Below are positions 1 to 11,840 of a stretch of 64,000 nt of DNA, piece after piece (positions within the stretch are counted from its first letter, which is position 1; every line of letters begins with the position of its first letter). The notes under the pieces were generated by a model that made no database searches, was not told the DNA's origin, and saw only the letters and a program-made list of their open reading frames with translations. Source of the DNA: Rhizodiscina lignyota (Eukaryota > Ascomycota > Dothideomycetes > Aulographales > Rhizodiscinaceae). Location: assembly GCA_010015805.1 (NCBI GenBank), contig ML978122.1:2700453-2764452 (forward strand), read 5' to 3'. The position numbers were made by a program, and so were the translations under genes.

Positions 1-1962
1 CAGAGGCTGGTTGGCTGGCTGGCTCGGGATGCGCGCTGCACTGGCTGCTTCTGCCAGAATTCCGCGCCGCGAATGACGGCGGCATTGCTGCTCGTCGGTG
101 GCGGCGTGGGAGAGTGGGAGAGCGCGGTGTCTCTGAAGATCATGGCCTGTGCAAGGGCGACGCCGCAGGTACCGAACGTGACAAGACGCAAATCGTCAGG
201 GCTAATGCAAGCGAGCCAGACGAGAGTCACAAGATTGGAGCTGGATTCGGAGCATTTACGACGACGACGCTGCTCTTGCACTTCGTCCAGCGCAAGAGAG
301 TGGTCACCGCCAGAGGCTGCCTGCTGCAGCTTCGTCAGGAGAGGGCAGAGGCGGCAGCGTCATGTACGAAGTAAGTCGGCTTGTATGGCCGCCACCACGT
401 TGCTCATTCTCGTTCGTCAATCTGCTCGAGCCTCAATTCATCCCTTCGCGCGCCCTATCACGCGCGCGACACGTTCGAAAGGCCGTTCCCGTCTCGTCTC
501 TCCCGCGCAACATCCAGCAGATCACGCGCAGGCCAACCTCTCAGCTCTGCGCATCTTCAAAAGCACTTTGAGACCCCAAGATTGAGCGGTTCATGCGCCC
601 GGCCAATGGCGAGGTGCGCTCGCTTGAGCATTCCTTCGCCGCACCCTACTTGTCGTCCGACTCGCCATCTCGACTGTCAATTTCTCTGATCAATGCATCA
701 TTTTCCATCCAGCATCGTCAGGCGCGCTGCAGAGCCTTCGGCTTGCCCTGCCTCTGCTCCTCCAAGCAGCCATCCGTATCTTCCGAGCCGTGTCTGCATG
801 CTCTCCGAGTCCTTAGTGAGCTCAGCCTGGGGAAGAGGGGACTTCCCTCCAAAGTGCTGACTCGCGATGGATCTTCTCTCTGAAACCCACTCCGCACGTG
901 TCTAATCGTCTAATCGGCGTCCCGACACGCGTGAGACCCTTTTTCTGCCCTCACTGCCGTGGAGTCAGCGCGGAAAAAGAAGCTCGACAGGTCAGTGCAA
1001 TCGCTGCCCGTCACCAAGTGGCAGCGAAAGCCCGGTCGGAACCTCAGACGGGCACGCGCCGCGACCAGGGCGCAATTTCTACGCATGCCACTCATGTCCG
1101 ACCCATGCGTGAAAATAGCTCTCTTGCTTGAACCCGGGCAGACAGAGGGCCTCTTAGGCAGCGATCTAGGCCCGGTTCGTATTTTTCCTATATTGCTATG
1201 CATATTATTCCCGGCATGCGTAGCCCGAGTCTGCCAGCCGCGTGCCGCCCGCCTCTGCAACGGGTCTCTTCGATCCCTTGTGGCCTCGCAGAGTTCCCTC
1301 GGGACAGCTCATTCTCTATTGCAGCTGCACAGTCAGGCGGATACATGAGCGTATGCATATCACTGCGCAGTCTGCCGTCCCTCTTGAAATTAAAACTTGC
1401 TCTGTTCCCCGTCTGCCCCACAAGGGTCTTCATCAAACCTCGCTCTCGGCTGTCCCGATTCCCTCTGGGTCGAACTCCCTTGCACAGCATCGAGATCATG
1501 CCGAAATCTAGATCTTCGATTTCTTCGAATCGACTTTGACACTATTGCCGGATTGGGCAGGAGATATCTAGTGAATTGTTGAGGCGGCCGCGCTTCACCG
1601 TGGCCTAAGGGCCGCATTTTGAATTCTCCAGTCTTCACTGCAGTAGAAGGCACTACGTAAGCAGGCATGAATTGGAATCGCGTGCTTATCAAACTAGAAC
1701 AAGTCTGACAAGCCTTATCTCAACCTCGAGCCATTGATCATCGACTGTACACAGTAGAGCAAAAGTCAACATCCGGCACTGAAGAACATTTCCTGTACAT
1801 TTCTTCTATGTTCCGCGCGCCTATTCTAGCCGCGAGGCAATATGGCAGTCCTTTTCTATTCCTGCCTATATGTAACAGCCGCGCCAGTGAGGGAGATATC
1901 CCATCTTCCATCCGGACGCCATGCTAACCGAGTGCCATGAATGAAAACCCAAAAGGACATTT
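1..1962. other. Gene-poor stretch upstream of the GT31-like gene
   Basis: Many short overlapping frames of up to about 170 codons occur on both strands. None has a recognisable domain, a signal peptide or splice continuity. The base composition is pyrimidine-rich in places, as in fungal promoters. It could hold the 3' part of the minus-strand gene's transcript and a promoter for something left of the window. I see no supportable gene. Confidence 0.5.
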
Positions 1963-3534
1963 TCAAGGTTTGATCCACTCCATCTTGCATTTCTTATGCT
2001 CCTCTCGGTATCTCTCAATTCTAGCGAGATTCCACCCACTCCGCTTTCCGCCCTTCTTCTTGCCCAGTCTCATCGTCCTGCTCAGCCCGCACATCTTCGC
2101 CCTCCTGTCAAAGTTGAACTGGAAGCAGTCCCTCATCTCCAGACATGCTTCTCTGCATCCTTCAAAGCTTTCAATTGCGAGCCTATCCCGCTCGGACATG
2201 TCGTCATGCCTTTCGATAATCTCGTCCGTGCACAGGTTGTCCCATCCGTCCCGCTCGTCGGTGATGTTGTGCGCGACAAAGGCTTCAAACACGTCGCCGA
2301 ACGTGGGCGTGCGCGTCCCCGCGAGCAGATGGTTCTGCTCGTAGTGCCACACCGCCTCGATCTCTTCAGTCGACATGTGGTGAAAGGTAACGGCCGGGTG
2401 GCACCAGTGGTTATCGCCGTAGTCGAGGCTCGCTGGCGTCTCGCCCTGGATCATGGGCCAGCTCCTCGTCAGGTGGACGTCGTGGTCGAGCAGCGCGTTC
2501 GCGACGGTCAGGTCGCCGCAGCACGTCTCCATGGCCCACTTGTTGTGCTTGAGCTTCGACTCGGCGTCCTCCTTCGCCAGGATGCGCACCGCCGCGCTCG
2601 ACAGCACGTAGCCCGACCCGCCGTGCCCGAACTCCATGTCGCCGATCAGGTTCTGCGAGCCCATGTAGTACGGCTTGTTGTGGTCGAACTTGGCCAGCCA
2701 GGTCAAGAGGGTGGAGAAGAGGATGGACGAGTCGGCGTCGACGAACACGTACCACGACTTGTTGGGGTGCAGCTCGTACGACTTGTGCAGCATCGGCATG
2801 TTCTTGAACTTGTCGAGCTTCCACGCCTCGTCGACGCCTTCTTTTCCGAGGTTCTCGAAGGCGCTGCGGTTGTGGTTGTCGGGGAGGGAGTGCGAGATGT
2901 CCTGGAGCTTGGAGTAGAAGCGCCATTCGTCCGGCTGCCGCTCTTTGTCGATGTATTCGGGGAGGTGCTCGAGCGCGTCGAGGATTTCGATGCCTTCGAA
3001 GGTCTCGGCGACGTCGGAGAAGACGAGATAGTCGGGTGTGCAGGTGAATGTTGTGGTGAGGTGGATGGGTACTTTTGCGGAGACTTCTGTGGCGCCGGTC
3101 TTCATTACGAGGAGGATATCGTTGGCAAGAGGGTTTGGGGAGCAGTGGGGGGAGGTGGAAGCGAGCTCTTCAACCGGCGCGGAAGTCGTTTCGAGCTTTT
3201 GGTCTGAGGTTTCTGTGGGGTTGGAGGTTGATGCTTGTGATGCCTCTGGAGGAAAGGCGCCTTTCCAGGAATCATAGTGGATGGAGGACACGTTCGTTCT
3301 GCAAACGGTGAGGAAGATGAGGAGTATGAAGACCGCCGAGGCGATGTATACGCGGAGTCGAATAGGCTTAAGGCCTGCTCGAGGAAGCCGAATCGCGCCT
3401 CCAGAATTTAATGCTCCCATCTTGGGAAAAGCAGGCGAGGGTGAACGAGTGGACGGGTTGGAAAATGAACGAGAGTCGAAGGAATTCGGCGAGCCATGTG
3501 CGCTGATGAAAGGCTCTGTCTCTCTGCGGTCCAT
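1963..3534 (-). CDS. GT31-like type II membrane glycosyltransferase with C-terminal PAN-like tail
   Basis: One exon of 523 aa, using the ATG at 3534; an in-frame ATG at 3666 would add 44 residues. The chosen start gives a type II layout: a basic, serine-rich cytosolic tail, one membrane helix at about residues 62-79, then a lumenal catalytic domain. That domain has the fungal GT31-like block ILLVMKTGATE, a YLVFSD motif, a D266-A-D268 metal and nucleotide-sugar motif in YVFVDADSS, and GHGGSGYVLSS, which normally lines the donor site. The last 100 residues are cysteine-rich (CREACLEMRDCFQF), resembling a PAN/apple module, and end in a basic tail. The family points to sugar transfer in the Golgi. 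Donor and acceptor cannot be read from sequence. A long open frame on the opposite strand is a codon-bias shadow. Confidence 0.85.
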   Translation of the reverse strand: MDRRETEPFISAHGSPNSFDSRSFSNPSTRSPSPAFPKMGALNSGGAIRLPRAGLKPIRLRVYIASAVFILLIFLTVCRTNVSSIHYDSWKGAFPPEASQASTSNPTETSDQKLETTSAPVEELASTSPHCSPNPLANDILLVMKTGATEVSAKVPIHLTTTFTCTPDYLVFSDVAETFEGIEILDALEHLPEYIDKERQPDEWRFYSKLQDISHSLPDNHNRSAFENLGKEGVDEAWKLDKFKNMPMLHKSYELHPNKSWYVFVDADSSILFSTLLTWLAKFDHNKPYYMGSQNLIGDMEFGHGGSGYVLSSAAVRILAKEDAESKLKHNKWAMETCCGDLTVANALLDHDVHLTRSWPMIQGETPASLDYGDNHWCHPAVTFHHMSTEEIEAVWHYEQNHLLAGTRTPTFGDVFEAFVAHNITDERDGWDNLCTDEIIERHDDMSERDRLAIESFEGCREACLEMRDCFQFNFDRRAKMCGLSRTMRLGKKKGGKRSGWNLARIERYREEHKKCKMEWIKP

Positions 3535-5224
3535 AATTAAATGGCACCACGGTCGAATCCAAGTTAATGGTGTTGCACGGCGGGAAGCAACAGCGACATT
3601 AGAGACGTCGAATACCGAAGGAGGTTGAACGAGTGTAAACAGAAGGAAGGCAAAAAGGAAAGGCAAGATAGTACTCTAGGCTGAGGATGACGAGCAGACT
3701 GTGCCGCGGCGCGGAGCGTTATTCACATTATGTAGCATCGGTGACTTTCCCACTTCTCCTTTCACTTGCAAGGCTGCGTTTGGAGGCAATGCTTTGGCGG
3801 GTGCACTGCCAGCTCGTGTTCACGCCGCAGCCAGTGCCCGCTGTGCGACATCGACCTCTCCACATTTGCGTGCACGCCTATTGCCATATCCAGTAGGCAG
3901 TGCCCCGCCAGCCGATCCTTAAGATATTTTGGTTTGCGGTGCTTAACGAAGTACGGGCGCGCCGCCCAATCAGGCGGGCGTGTTAAGGAGACGCCAAGAA
4001 TAGGGATTCAGCGGTGGAGATGGTGATGCTCCGAATCGCTGTTTCAAGCGCGACCTCGCCCTAGCCTCGCACCAGCGTCGTATTATCGATACCAGCCGAC
4101 CATCGTGCAACTTGGCGCCCGGAAGATTTGGAAGCTTGTTCTTAAAGGTACATTGCTCGCTGGCCTGCTGCTTGCAGTTCATGCTGTTCGACTCGACGTT
4201 TCGCTTCCCAACCCGCGAGTTCAGAGGCATGACGGCTGTCATTAGCTAAGCTACGCCACTCCGGCCCTAGCCGGAAGCTGAAAAGGATCAGGATCCATCG
4301 AAACTGCTCGCCGTCGTCTCAAGGTCGCATGGAGCTTTACGAGGTACCTAGGGGTAACACGATTCTGTTCGCCGTCACCTGATGGAACGATGCGTGAGGT
4401 GTGGACATCTCACCGAGAGCTCCAAGCTGCTCCAGAATGCTCCACAGACGCTCTATCTGGGCGCGTTAATGCCGACCAACACCACCCACGCGACTTTGGA
4501 CAGGAGACTTTGATACGAGGCCGGAACGTTTCCGTTAGATTTTTCCAAAAGCGACACGAGACGACGCCATGGTAGTCCATTGTGCAATGCCGCGGGCCGT
4601 GGCTCACGACGTCCGTATACGACAGGCCTTGAACATGTTTAGCAAACTGACCGGACAAGAAAGGAGACGATTGCATGAATCAGGTGTGCAACAAGAGGCC
4701 CGGGATAGGATGTTCCATCTTCAATCGCTTGCGTGCTCTATTGAGTGACGGTACGACGTTGAAAGAAACTTCATCTTGGATGACAGGGACACCTTGACTC
4801 CGGCCCCCTATCGAGAAGGGATGTTGCTCGTTTGATTAATCAACATTGATACTTTCTCTACCGTACGCGCGGAAGTTGGTCTCGTTTTATCGCGTCCAAG
4901 TCAAGGAGAACTTCGTACGGCTGAGTCGCGTGCGTCGACTGCCCTCCTGAAAAGAGTGCACCGATGGATTTGAGTAGGTTCAATTTCTACTTGTGCCTGC
5001 TTAACTTTCGCCAGACCTTTGGTGTGGCTTGGCTATGGTCAACGTCTGAGTCTTTACATTAGTGCTTCGATCACACCCTAACATCTAAAAATGTTGTTTC
5101 ATTAGTGTACTAGTAGGATCTCCCTCTATCGGTCTAGTAATGATATAACTTTTGCGCGCAAAGCACGAGCAGCAAGACAGCATCGCTTGACTTGAAATAG
5201 AAAATATATCGGTATCTCTACCCC
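3535..5224. other. Intergenic, promoter of the GT31-like gene and unassigned DNA
   Basis: About 1.7 kb without a supportable gene. The longest frames, near 3970-4242 and 4410-4676 on the minus strand, are under 100 codons and show no family pattern. Pyrimidine tracts near 3740-3770 fit a promoter or leader for a divergent transcript, but I see no gene to match. Confidence 0.45.
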
Positions 5225-5581
5225 TCAATTGCGCCTGCGCTGCGAGAGGGGCTTCAACTCCCACACGACATCCCACGACTCTGCCGAACGAATGTCAATA
5301 GCTTGAACATCACGATACGACGATCTTAGTCACAACTTACCCATCTTCCCTGTACTTTTGTTCTTCCTGGTGATTCGGTGTGTGCGTATGCTCCCGCTCT
5401 TGGAGCCCGAGACCGCAGACGAAGTTGTGCTGGCGCTAGTCGTGGAAGACGCGGACGACGTTGAGCTTTGCACGGACGCCTCCGACTGCGGATCGCTCAT
5501 GCCCGATTCCATGCTATCGTGCCGCTTTGGGGGTTGCTTGGGAGGAGAGGGGGGCGTGGCGTCCGAGTTCTGTGACGACAT
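5225..5581 (-). CDS. Small serine-rich protein of unknown function, two exons
   Basis: Proposed exons on the minus strand are 5341-5581 and 5225-5280, giving 98 aa. The start is the ATG at 5581 (MSSQNSDATPPSPPKQPPKR). Residues 1-65 are low complexity, rich in Ser, Thr and Pro, and a basic stretch (RTHRITRKNKSTGK) follows. Exon 1 ends at a consensus GTAAGT donor, and the acceptor CGGCAG at 5281-5286 keeps the frame and adds WDVVWELKPL and an arginine-rich end. I do not recognise the family. The second exon rests on splice signals alone; without it the frame simply stops a few codons past the donor. Confidence 0.45.
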
Positions 5582-6492
5582 TGCGATAGTTTGGGGAATT
5601 TGAGGCACAAAATTGATAGGATGCAGGTGTGATATGGCAGTATCTGTGGATGGAAGGAAAAGAGGATGGAGCACTGCAGGAAGCGAATATATCAACTTGT
5701 CGGCTTTCGATGTCCACCGTTTCCGGGCACATGTTGTTGGGACTCCCATCACATCCTCTCCGACATCACCATCAGGAGCTCGCTGAGAGGCTGCTCCGGA
5801 GTAAGTGCGGCATTATCCAAACGCTCGGAGACACACAAGGCTGATTTTGAATCTCTCAGGCACTTGACCGCCGCTAGCTGTCTAGCTGAGCGTCGCAGCT
5901 CGGTGAAATAATTAGCTTCGTGGACGGAGCCTCTCCCTTTCACTGCTCTATTCGTGACCTGGCATCGAACTCCACTACAGCAATAATGATTTTACGTGCA
6001 GAGACTCCAATAAATGTTTTGTCTCTGAAAGATGTGTCTGATGAAGAGGCTTTCACATGTAGTGTGGCACAAGACGAATCAGGGTAGGTGGTTTGATGAA
6101 TTCTCCAACGGTCTCCTTCCCCTCTTCACACAGTCAATTTGGGCGCGCCCCCTCAAGATTTCGGTCTCCCTCGTTCATCTCCTCTCATACTCCATTCTGT
6201 GTTTCTGTCTTCCATCTCCTCCATCTGCCTACCGTTCAAAATTCCACCGCCCATCAAACCCCCATTACACCCCAGGCTGAGGGGCATCTTTGCCCACTGT
6301 TAAGGGAACGGAGAGGCTCCACCAGATCTCTGCCGTGCTCAATCCCGATCCACAGGCTAGTACTGACGGTCGGAGCGATCCTCTGCACTCGTCTACACGG
6401 TATCCATCATCAGAATTCGCACAGCGGTCTTCTGGGCCCAACCTAGTTGTATTCTGTCAAGTGATATGCTTGTATCCTCGTCTTCATTAATC
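5582..6492. other. Divergent intergenic region
   Basis: This separates the minus-strand small protein from the plus-strand surface protein and should hold both promoters. The CT-rich stretch at 6107-6260 is typical of a fungal core promoter or leader for the downstream gene. No protein or RNA gene is supported. Confidence 0.45.
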
Positions 6493-9400
6493 ATGCACAT
6501 ACTGCCATCGTTCCTGGCGCTACCAGCGTTACTGGCGCTCGGTACTGCCGCGTATGAAAGTAAGTCCACTGATGCCACCCTTTCCCTCAAAGAGATGGAC
6601 CACCTAATCAAAAATACGTAGAACCCTGGGAGAGACCGGATGCAGAAGGCATCGAAAGACCACTGATCGATCACGTCCCTCGCCAAAGCCAAACCTCCAA
6701 AGAATACAGGTGCCCGAAATCCAATGGCACGATCATCTACGGGGATGTCACTGGCCGTCCATTTGTCATCGAATGCTCCTGGGGCCGCCCGGGCCCTGCT
6801 ATGGTAACGTTATATGTCGACTCGATTGACGAATGTGTCCTCGCATGCGACGAAACGGAAGGTTGCGTTGACGTCAGAGAGGTATACGACCGCAACGGAC
6901 ATGCAGCCTGCTTCTTGAAAGCGGAGCTGTACGAGGGCACTGCCGATGAGAGGATTGTTGGAGCGAGGCTGCTCGGCACTGAGGCGGGGGACGATACCGT
7001 CATCGCCGAACGAGAAACTGTGGTTGTTGAAGAGACAGAGGAGCCGGAGACGGACGCTGGCAAGTCTTTGCTCCGGGTAACCGAAACCACCGTCATCATG
7101 CCAGCAGAAACCGTGTTCGCCGAACCAGAGACCCAGATGGTTGAAGAGACAGAAGAGGCAAACCCGGACACCGACGAATCTTTACATGTCGTAAGCGGAA
7201 CCACCATCATCATGCCAGCACAAACCGTGTTCGCCGAGCCGGAAACCGTAATTGTCGAAGAGACAGAAGAGACGGAGGAGGCAGACTCGGAGCCCGCCGG
7301 GTCATTTCTTGTCGTAAACGAAACCACCGTCATCCTTCCACCAGAACTCGTAATTGTCAAACAGACAGACCCGAATGCCAACAAGTCCTTGCTAGTCGTA
7401 AACGAAACCACCGTTGTCATCCCACAAAACACGACACTCCTCGTGAACGAAGACGGAGAGGTTCTCTTGAATGAGACGAGAGGCGGTGTTCCGGGCGTAG
7501 CGCGCTTGAATGGAAAGATTGTCCAGGTCGCCGTCCGCCCACCGGCAGCTCCAGCACCTGCACCGATTCGCATTACGGTGCCGGCTCAAGAGGAAGCAGA
7601 AGAGCCAGAGGATCCGGAACCGTTTGATGCACCTTCTCCGTCGTCTCCTAGACCACCTCCAAGGGGCCCAAGCCGGCCGAAGCTCGTCGCGATATACACG
7701 CCGCGTCCTCCGCCGGTGAACAATGACCCCGTCATTGTGACGAGTAGGCCACATCCGCCACGCCCATTGCCGTCGCCGAACCTTTTCGATCCACCCAAGG
7801 AAGTCTACGAGGAGATTGAAGAGGAGGAAGAGGGGGAAGAAGAGATCGAAGAGGAGGACGTCCACAAGCATCCGAAATATCATCATGCGCCAACCCATCA
7901 CCATCCGTTTATAGCACCCCACCCCGCTCCTACTCGTCCGCAAGGTCCACCCTGTATCGGGGAACAATGTGTGCAAAGAACCAGACAACACTTTTGCAAC
8001 CAGCCAGGAGGCTGCAGCAACTCTTATACCACACAGACATGTCCTGCGCAACACAGCCAATGGGGAAAGCGTGATGCCGTCCTTGGACAGGGATGCTTGC
8101 CCACTGCGGTCATCGACATGTTCAACAACAACAGAATCAACTACTACGACAGCAACGCGGACCCCGTATACTGGGGCAAGTTGTGCAACAGCTCCAACGC
8201 GGACTGCCCCGTCGTCCCGATCCTGAAAACTACGGACGCGTACATCCGGCCATGCAAATCTGGCGAGTGCGCAGATGTCATGCATATATCTGCGCGGAGC
8301 TTTGAGAGCGTAGACATGCCGAATGCCGAGAGCTACAGCAATGTCGTGGTTGGAAAAACAGAGTATAGCGAACCGAAGTGCCTATCTTGCCAAACGCGCA
8401 ACAAGCGTTCGGATGGCCAAAGTTCTAACTCGTCACACTCGGAGATCGAGTTTCATCCATATACTCCTCCACCTCGGATCCGGAATGCGCCTGTGACAGA
8501 TTGCGCGACTGGTCCTGAGGTGACATTGTCGCCCGTGCTTGACGAAACACTTTCGCCTGCGATGGGCATCGCTGGTTGCTCAGCATTCGGTGGATACGAG
8601 CAACGTTCTCAATACTCGACATACTCTAGCCCGCAGTATCAGGCAGCGCCATATCCAAGCCATTCGTATTACGGCTTTAATGACGGCAGCTACACCTCCA
8701 CCTGCACCTATGTGCCACCAACTACCTGCACAACTAGCTCAACATCTCAAGCAGTGACCTACGATTGCTACACTGCTCCTTGTGCGGTTGTTACGCCTAG
8801 CTCAGCGTGTCAACCAGTGGCTCACGACTCCTACGCCACTCCTTACGAAACTACTGCATCCATCTGGTCACCCACATCCTCGGTGGACTACAGCGTCTCC
8901 TCTGACTCCGAAGCTCCAGACGTGACCGAGCCGAGCACAGTGCAGCCGATCCCCGACGTTCAGTCAACTTCGCAAGTGGAAGTTCCTGCTACTCAAGGTG
9001 CATACGCCTCCTCTGAAGTGTCCACCGTCCCAAGCTCTTCGACTACAACATCATCTGAATCAAAGGCGCAGAGCACGGACGGCGTTTCCTACCCTGCGCC
9101 TACACACATTCTCAATTCGCCAACGCCATCCAGCTCCAGCGCGCCGGTGGCTTCTTCTTCTTCTTCTTCTTCTTCTTCTTCTTCTTCTTCTTCTTCTTCT
9201 TCTTCTTCTTCTTCTCCGTCTGTTGTTCTCACCTCGGCAACGCAATCCAGCTCTCGCACACCAGTGACCACTCTGACAGTGACAACTTCTCCGCCAGTGG
9301 CATCCTCTCAGGAACTGCCCTCTTTTCTATCAGCGGCCTCTTCTCAGGCATCAGCAGCCTGGTCTGAGGCAGTAGCTCTTTCTCAGGGAGTGGCGTCTTC

Positions 9401-10145
9401 TCTGACAACGGCATCTTCTCAGACTACAGACAGTCAGCCAACTTCCTCAGTTCAGCCTGCTGCTACCACATCGACATACACGTCTTCCGAAGTGTCTACG
9501 GTCCCAAGCTCTTCGATTACCGCGTCATATTCATCTTCATCGCAGCTGCAGAGCGAGCAAGGGGTTTCCTACCCTGCACCTACAACAATTCTGAACTCTC
9601 CAACTCGATCGAGCTCCAGCACACCAGTAGAGTCTTCTCCTGAAGCTGCAGTCTCTAACTCAGCAACGCAATCAGGATCCAGCACACCGGTAGCTTCCAC
9701 CTCTCAGCGCACAGTTCTCAATTCGCCGACACAAGCTCGCTACATCTTCCGGGGCGTTTCCTACCCTCCGCCTCTCAAAATCCTCAACTCTCCAACGCGA
9801 TCCAGCTCCCTCACAACAGTGACTTCTTCCTCTCAGCCTGTTGTCGCCAATCCGCCAGCGCGATCTTGCACCAGAACGCTTGTAATCGAGCAGGACGACG
9901 GACAGCCCATCGTACCTGCTCAAACGAGCAAGTGCGCTGCTCATCTGCCTACGTCTCCGTTGGCCGTCACGCCCACCCAGAGTTCATGGACTTCCGCAAC
10001 GCAGGAAAGCCCGGCGGAGACGTCGGGTGGCTCATTCTTTGACAGTTTGTTCGAAGGCGGAGCAGCTAAGGCTGAGAGATCGGCATTGGGGGGCGCAGGT
10101 GCTGCTTTGGTGGCGTTCATGATTGGTATCCTTGCGCTTTTCTAG
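6493..10145 (+). CDS. Secreted repeat-rich surface protein with PAN-like head and GPI-type tail
   Basis: Two exons, 6493-6559 and 6622-10145 (intron GTAAGT...GTAG), give 1,196 aa. Exon 1 supplies a clear signal peptide (MHILPSFLALPALLALGTAA) that the long frame alone would miss. Residues about 50-125 form a cysteine-rich PAN/apple-like domain. Next come about four degenerate copies of a roughly 40-residue acidic repeat (7017-7445; cores such as AETVFAEPET and VVNETTV), then proline-rich and His-rich linkers and a Cys-containing middle part. A long Ser/Thr mucin-like stalk follows, with a poly-Ser run and three copies of a GVSYPAPxxILNSPT block. The last 20 residues are hydrophobic after small residues, as in a GPI signal. 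By architecture it is an adhesin or wall protein; I know no named homologue. Confidence 0.8.
9151..9215 (+). repeat. In-frame TTC/TCT microsatellite encoding poly-Ser
   Basis: About 21 uninterrupted TTC units lie inside the stalk of the surface protein and are read as TCT serine codons. Changes of 3 nt alter stalk length without breaking the frame. The opposite strand reads as poly-Arg or poly-Glu frames, which are artefacts. Confidence 0.95.
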
Positions 10146-10387
10146 ATCGTTATGGGAGAGCTGTTGAAGCACGAATGCCGTAAGTTTCATTCCACCGGTT
10201 GAAAGAGAGACGAAACGAATGCTGACCGAGGCCAGTTTCTGACCGTTTTACAAGATTGTCGAAGCCGGAGTATTTGAAGGATGTTGAAAAATCGTAGCTC
10301 TATCAGTCGCAGAATCTTTATAGTCTAATAGAATGTAATCTATCACCCTCTGTCTATTTGAGGTTGCTTCCGTGCCTCCGCAAATTC

Positions 10388-11840
10388 TCAACAGCCTAAA
10401 TATCTCCTCTCAACCCATCTATCTTCCGCATCACCAACCACTCGCCCAACCACAACTCTTACATCGGGGAACACGCTCAGAAGCCTGTTGACTCCCGTTC
10501 GACCTGCCGTGTACGTCACCACGATAATCCTATCCTCTGGGACGCCGTGGTCCACCAGAACCCGCACGGCCATCAATACCGCCCCGCCCCTGCAAACTTG
10601 TCCATCGAGGAGTAGGACCATCCCATGCTCAGCAATGTCCGGCGCCAGCGATAAGAAGTGCAGTTCCGGCTCCCCTGTAGACTCGGGTGTCTGGATTAGT
10701 ATGCGCCCTGTCCGGCAGTCCGGTATTACTCTTCTGAGGCCTGTTTCGAGGACACTGCCTCCTCGCAGAAGCACCACAGCAGAGACCTCGCGAGCTGATT
10801 TAAGGCCAATGTATAGATTACCTTCGGGGGTCTGGATCTGCGTGGCCTCGAATTGATTACACTCGCTCGCTTGCTCAATGAGCAGGCTTGCAAGACGGTC
10901 GAAGTAGAAAATGAAGACTTCCCTCTTCAGGTCAGGGTCGAGGAGTAAGGTGTTGATGCCCGTGATCTGCCGCGTCTGTTTCAGCACAAGTACATTTGCG
11001 CTCAACGGCGCGGCTTCCACCGCCTGGCCAAGTCTTCGCAGCTCAAGCTGATGCAGCGCAGACTTGTGTGATAAGATTTTGAGAATGCGGTCACTTATCA
11101 TCCCGATGGCGACCTTATTCTCGACGCCGCGCGGCACAATGATGTCCGCAATCTCGCGCTGCGGCTTCACCCACTTGTGGAAATTGGGCTTGACGAAGTT
11201 GAACCACTGCTTGATGCAGCCCTGGATGTCGCGGCCACGCTCCTCGACGTCACGCACCAGCCGGCGTGACAGGCACGTATCGGCGTCGGCCTCGCAGAAG
11301 ATCTTGAGGTCAAGCATGTCTAGGATGCGCTGGTCGTGCAGCGCGAAGATGCCCTCGAGGATAAGCACGTGCGGGGAGTAGATAGTTTGCGTTTTGGAGA
11401 TGCGCGCGTGCTTCTCGAACGAGTAGATTGGCACTTCGCATTTCTTTCTAGGAGGGATTCAGCGGTTTGGTCTTGATACTGATAAGCCCAGCGGTAAGAT
11501 GTACCCATTTTTCAGATCCTTGAGACGTTCCACGAGGATGTCAAAATCGATCGCCTGGGGGGCGTCAAAGTCGAATTCATTCTTGAACGCTTGAATGGAC
11601 TGCTCTGGTGTCAATGGGTTATAAAATGAGTCCTAATGATTCATTAGCCTCTGAATTTCGGCGCGGTGTCCAGGAATGGAGACAGACCATGGAGAGAATG
11701 ACGACCCATGGTAGATTGAGAGCAGCGACGACGGCCAGTGCGAGAGAGGTCTTCCCTGACCCTGAGCTTCCAGCAATGCCGATGATACTTGTATTCTGCC
11801 ATGGTGGTGAATATTGCTGACCTCGAGGCACCTTTTGCAT
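10388..11840 (-). CDS. URK1: Uridine kinase / uracil phosphoribosyltransferase-domain fusion
   Basis: Three exons on the minus strand, 11688-11840, 11505-11632 and 10388-11447, give 446 aa. Residues 24-31 (GSSGSGKT) are the P-loop, followed by LNLPWVVILSMDSFY and the FDFDAPQAIDFD block typical of uridine kinases. The middle part has IYSPHVLILEGIFALHD and RDVEERGRDIQGCIKQW. The C-terminal half is the UPRTase-like domain usual in fungal Urk1 (VTYTAGRTGVNRLLSVFPDV). Its PRPP-loop equivalent reads LLDGQVCRGGA, so free UPRTase activity may be weak or absent. The expected role is cytosolic pyrimidine salvage, uridine or cytidine to UMP or CMP. The start is the first ATG in exon 1; an upstream exon cannot be excluded. 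It is divergent from GID8. Confidence 0.9.

Noticed and set aside
73-585. 170-codon frame at the left end
   Set aside because: Low-complexity Arg/Ser translation with overlapping frames in all phases; no family pattern.
1996-3207. 403-codon plus-strand open frame opposite the GT31-like gene
   Set aside because: It lies antisense to clear conserved glycosyltransferase motifs and its Val/Arg/Leu-rich composition is what a GC-rich third-position shadow gives.
9060-9271. Poly-Arg and poly-Glu minus-strand frames
   Set aside because: Produced solely by the TTC microsatellite read backwards.
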